Below, piece after piece: positions 6,059-8,224 of a DNA stretch of 8,224 bases. Made by a program: the position numbers and the translations under genes. The DNA lies in the NCBI GenBank assembly GCA_029256345.1, contig JAQSYC010000060.1:1-8224 (forward strand), in the 5' to 3' direction. The stretch's first letter is position 1; each line of letters begins with the position of its first letter. The notes beneath the pieces were generated by a model that saw only the letters and a program-made list of their open reading frames with translations, was not told where the DNA came from and made no database searches. Source of the stretch: Clostridia bacterium (GTDB lineage: Bacteria; Bacillota; Clostridia; Lachnospirales; Cellulosilyticaceae).

Positions 6059-6940
6059 ATGTATCATTATTTTATTTTTCTCATACGGTGTATTCAGCAA
6101 AAATTCAAATTTTTCATATGGCCGCTTCATAAAAAAGCCATTTTCCTTGAAAAAAACAAACTCTACTTTTGGGCCGGCATACTTTATATGGAGCTAAAAG
6201 ATTATAATAATGCTGCCGTTTGTTTTGAAGCGGCCCATGCTTATCTCCATCTCATTCTAGTCTACCAAAAATTAGGCTTATATTCAAAGGCTATTGAACT
6301 TGCAGATGAGAAGAAATACTATAAAAAAGGGGCTTTGCTCTGTGAAAAAATCCAAAACTACAAAAAAGCTGCTTATTTTTATGCTTATTTTAAACCTCTC
6401 TACGCTGCACGGCTTTATAAAAACGAACATTTTTTTTATGAAGCAGCCCAATGCTATCTAAAGGTATATCAACTCTCTAGTGCATTAGAATGCTTTAACA
6501 ACTGCCAACTACCTGCTCAAAAGGAAGAAGGTCTTAAGCAGCTTGAAGAATTTGCTGTTGTGCTGTATTTCACCAAACACTTTGAAGATGCGTTCAAATT
6601 ATTTATTAAGCTAGGTGACTATTACTCTGCCCTAGAGTGCTGTAAAAAACTTAAGCTTGAGGTGCTTACTGAGCAAACTTATCTCCTGATTGCTCATGCA
6701 GAAGCCGAAAATAAAAACTATGTATTAGCGGCCAAATACATAGAACCTTTTGACAAAAATAAAGCTCTTATCTATTATTATCTTGGACAAGCTAAGGCCG
6801 ATGCCATCAGGCTTCTGCTTGAACAAAAAAGTTATGAAAAAGCTTTTAATTTATGTATCCATCACGAAGATTTAGATCTGGCTTATAAACTTGCCAATAC
6901 TTATAATATTCCCATTACGCCCTCTCTTTGCTCTGGCTAA
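6059..6940 (+). CDS. Alpha-helical repeat (TPR-like) protein of unknown function
   Basis: 293 residues, ATG preceded by AGGAGG at 5 bases. From about residue 33 the protein is a run of helical hairpins with a TPR-like rhythm: large aromatic then Ala-Ala or Ala-x-x-Cys-Phe. Examples are KDYNNAAVCFE (47-57), GLYSKAIELA (73-82), QNYKKAAYFYA (99-109), FFYEAAQCYLK (125-135), LSSALECFNNC (139-149), GDYYSALECCK (186-196), KNYVLAAKYIE (219-229) and KSYEKAFNLCI (257-267). Such solenoids usually hold other proteins; no catalytic motif is seen. The first about 20 residues are hydrophobic and basic (YHYFIFLIRC then KFKFFIW) and might sit on the membrane, but do not form a clean signal peptide. It has ten cysteines. 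It stands alone on the plus strand, divergent from recU and convergent with the pseudouridine synthase gene. I recognise no named family. Confidence 0.85.
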   Translation: MYHYFIFLIRCIQQKFKFFIWPLHKKAIFLEKNKLYFWAGILYMELKDYNNAAVCFEAAHAYLHLILVYQKLGLYSKAIELADEKKYYKKGALLCEKIQNYKKAAYFYAYFKPLYAARLYKNEHFFYEAAQCYLKVYQLSSALECFNNCQLPAQKEEGLKQLEEFAVVLYFTKHFEDAFKLFIKLGDYYSALECCKKLKLEVLTEQTYLLIAHAEAENKNYVLAAKYIEPFDKNKALIYYYLGQAKADAIRLLLEQKSYEKAFNLCIHHEDLDLAYKLANTYNIPITPSLCSG

Positions 6941-6970
6941 AGGATCGCTACAAAGTCCCTAGTTGTCATT

Positions 6971-7012
6971 AAAAATAGACTGAAGCTATTTTCAAAAATA
7001 ACTTCAGTCTAT
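6971..7012 (-). terminator. Rho-independent terminator of the pseudouridine synthase gene, containing its stop codon
   Basis: ATAGACTGAAG-C-TATTTT (from 6975) pairs with AAAATA-A-CTTCAGTCTAT (to 7012), with one C/A mismatch and a tight loop. On the minus strand the stem is followed by TTTTT (6975-6971). The stop TAG of the synthase gene (7011-7009) lies in the stem. Downstream on the plus strand there is no T-run (ATAATAATGA), so it is a weak terminator for the repeat-protein gene ending at 6940. No other terminator for that gene is visible. Confidence 0.8.
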
Positions 7013-7977
7013 AATAATGACTCACCCCTGCATATCTTGGAATAGCTATGAGGTGCGGGTACTGTAAACACTCTATTTTGCAAGTAAGCAAATGGGCCCT
7101 TGCACAGTTCAAATTTGATTTTGTAAGCACATAAGATCTGGTATTTAAGATCATATTTATTTTTAAAATACTTATTTTCCAATGGGTCTCCGTATTTTGG
7201 ATCTCCAATGATTGGGTGTCCTATCTGACTTAAATGCGCACGAATCTGATGGGTTTTTCCTGTGACTAGCTGAACCTCTACTAAGGTGTATCTACCATTG
7301 GTCTTGAGTGGTAAGATTCTTGTCTCCACCGGCTTAGCCCCCTCTACATAGTGGCTACTGATAGTGACTTCATTTTTGTTCTCCTGCTTTAGGTGATAGC
7401 CTTTTAAGACCACTGGTGATGTCATCATACCCAATACAATACTCATGTAATATTTGGATATCTGCTTGGTTTTAAGCATCTCACTTAGCTCTTGCGTAGC
7501 TGTCAAATTTTTTCCAACTAATACAATTCCTGCAGTATTTCTATCCAGTCTGTTACAAGGTGCTGGAGTAAACCCTTTTGAAATCTCTGGATCATAACTT
7601 TCATTTTCTTTAAGGTAACTGAGTACCTCATCAGCTAAGCTATGTCCTTGGGGGGTGTCTTTTTGAGTCAGAAGCCCCATAGGTTTATCTACAATAAGAA
7701 TATTATCATCTTCATAAACAGTTTTAAAGCTAATAGCCATTTTTTTTATCTCTTTTTGTACTTCAAATTCCTCAAATTGTTCTTCTGTAAAGAATATATT
7801 GATCACATCATCTGGTTTCAGAATCTCGTGACCTTGAGGTTTTTTTGAATTATATTTTATTTTTTTCGTTCTTATTGCCCGATAAATAAAACTTTTTGGA
7901 CACTTCTTTAAATACTTCATTAGAAACTTATCTAATCTCTGATTCGCTTCTATACTTGATATAATTATCTTTCTCAT
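7009..7977 (-). CDS. RluA-family RNA pseudouridine synthase with S4 domain
   Basis: 322 residues, typical for the RluC/RluD type. It converts specific uridines of RNA, usually 23S rRNA, to pseudouridine in the cytoplasm. An N-terminal S4 RNA-binding domain (about 13-62, NQRLDKFLMKYL onward) precedes the synthase domain. That domain shows ILIVDKPMGLLTQ (93-105), the catalytic motif NRLDRNTAG (142-150) with Asp145 as the expected nucleophile, VTGKTHQIRAHL (238-249) and HPIIGDPKYGD (254-264). The ATG at 7977 has AAGGTGG about 4 bases upstream. The gene follows the upstream partial gene by 13 bases, so the two are probably one operon, and it ends inside its own terminator. Which uridine it modifies cannot be told from sequence; RluC-like activity is the best guess, so I give no symbol. 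Confidence 0.95.
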   Translation of the reverse strand: MRKIIISSIEANQRLDKFLMKYLKKCPKSFIYRAIRTKKIKYNSKKPQGHEILKPDDVINIFFTEEQFEEFEVQKEIKKMAISFKTVYEDDNILIVDKPMGLLTQKDTPQGHSLADEVLSYLKENESYDPEISKGFTPAPCNRLDRNTAGIVLVGKNLTATQELSEMLKTKQISKYYMSIVLGMMTSPVVLKGYHLKQENKNEVTISSHYVEGAKPVETRILPLKTNGRYTLVEVQLVTGKTHQIRAHLSQIGHPIIGDPKYGDPLENKYFKNKYDLKYQILCAYKIKFELCKGPFAYLQNRVFTVPAPHSYSKICRGESLL

Positions 7978-7990
7978 CGAACCACCTTAT

Positions 7991-8224
7991 CTACATCAAC
8001 ATGTCTTTAAAAATATTAGAATTTTGCTCAAGTAATTCACTGGTATAACATGCATCTTTTTCGATTTTTAATGCAATATTTTTTACAGCATTTATCTGAT
8101 CAATATGTACGAAATGCACTTGTTTAGAGTCAATACCCTTAGCAGCTAACCTATTTTTAAGCCATGAGCCATGTTTTTCAATCCTTTCTTTAGCAGCGGT
8201 CAAAAAATAAATATTCCGCGAAGT
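7991..8224 (-). CDS. C-terminal end of an unrecognised protein (cut by the window edge)
   Basis: The frame is open from the right edge (first visible residues TSRNIYFLTAAKE) to a TAG at 7991, giving 77 residues of C-terminus. An internal TTG at 8203 could act as a start but has no ribosome binding site that I can see, so I treat the gene as continuing beyond the window. The fragment is soluble-looking and helical. The opening hydrophobic strand IYFLTA followed by a Lys-rich helix, then VHFVHIDQ, recalls an alternating alpha/beta fold, possibly HAD-like, but no diagnostic motif is present. It lies 13 bases upstream of the pseudouridine synthase gene and is probably co-transcribed with it. I do not assign a function. 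Confidence 0.7.
   Translation of the reverse strand, partial: TSRNIYFLTAAKERIEKHGSWLKNRLAAKGIDSKQVHFVHIDQINAVKNIALKIEKDACYTSELLEQNSNIFKDMLM

Noticed and set aside
6969..7208. Minus-strand frame overlapping the pseudouridine synthase C-terminus
   Set aside because: It is an out-of-frame shadow of the conserved synthase domain.
7991..8203. TTG start giving a complete 70-residue gene upstream of the synthase
   Set aside because: The frame continues open to the window edge, no ribosome binding site precedes the TTG, and the residues before it read naturally into the same strand (NIYFLTA).

Overview
This window looks like chromosomal DNA from a spore-forming, low-GC Bacillota, most likely a clostridium. 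The grounds are the A+T-rich sequence with AT-rich intergenic DNA, strong Shine-Dalgarno sites (AGGAGG, GAGGTG, AAGGTG), a sporulation-type prkA-yhbH-spoVR operon, and RecU, the Gram-positive Holliday-junction resolvase. I cannot name the species from sequence alone. I saw no rRNA, tRNA, CRISPR array, transposase or phage gene, and no gap without a gene is longer than about 160 bases.

Positions 1-3855, minus strand: a tight three-gene operon read prkA, yhbH, spoVR (spoVR runs off the left edge). The prkA stop and the yhbH start are 11 bases apart with the Shine-Dalgarno filling the gap, and yhbH and spoVR overlap as ATGA. This trio is a conserved functional partnership: an AAA+ kinase/protease-like protein, a von Willebrand A (VWA) domain protein, and SpoVR. 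In Bacillus its members belong to mother-cell sporulation; in enterobacteria the equivalents respond to starvation.

Positions 3856-4161: a divergent control region with a possible sigma-E-like promoter for prkA, a 16-base palindrome, and, on the plus strand, an unannotated 38-residue acidic peptide gene with a good ribosome binding site. The peptide gene ends against a perfect 13-bp terminator hairpin shared with the convergent gene.

Positions 4151-5974, minus strand: recU followed by a lipoprotein with a GH26 (beta-mannanase)-like barrel. The lipoprotein seems to lack the nucleophile glutamate, so it may be a non-catalytic wall- or glycan-binding protein. Pairing recU with a cell-envelope gene recalls the recU-ponA pairing in Bacillus.

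Positions 5975-8224: a plus-strand alpha-helical repeat (TPR-like) protein of unknown role lies divergent from recU, with possible overlapping face-to-face promoters between them. It is followed by a convergent minus-strand RluA-family pseudouridine synthase and the 3' end of an unrecognised upstream gene in the same operon.

Nothing here is an obvious new multi-gene system. The best leads are the small peptide divergent from prkA, the GH26-like apparent pseudoenzyme, and the orphan repeat protein.
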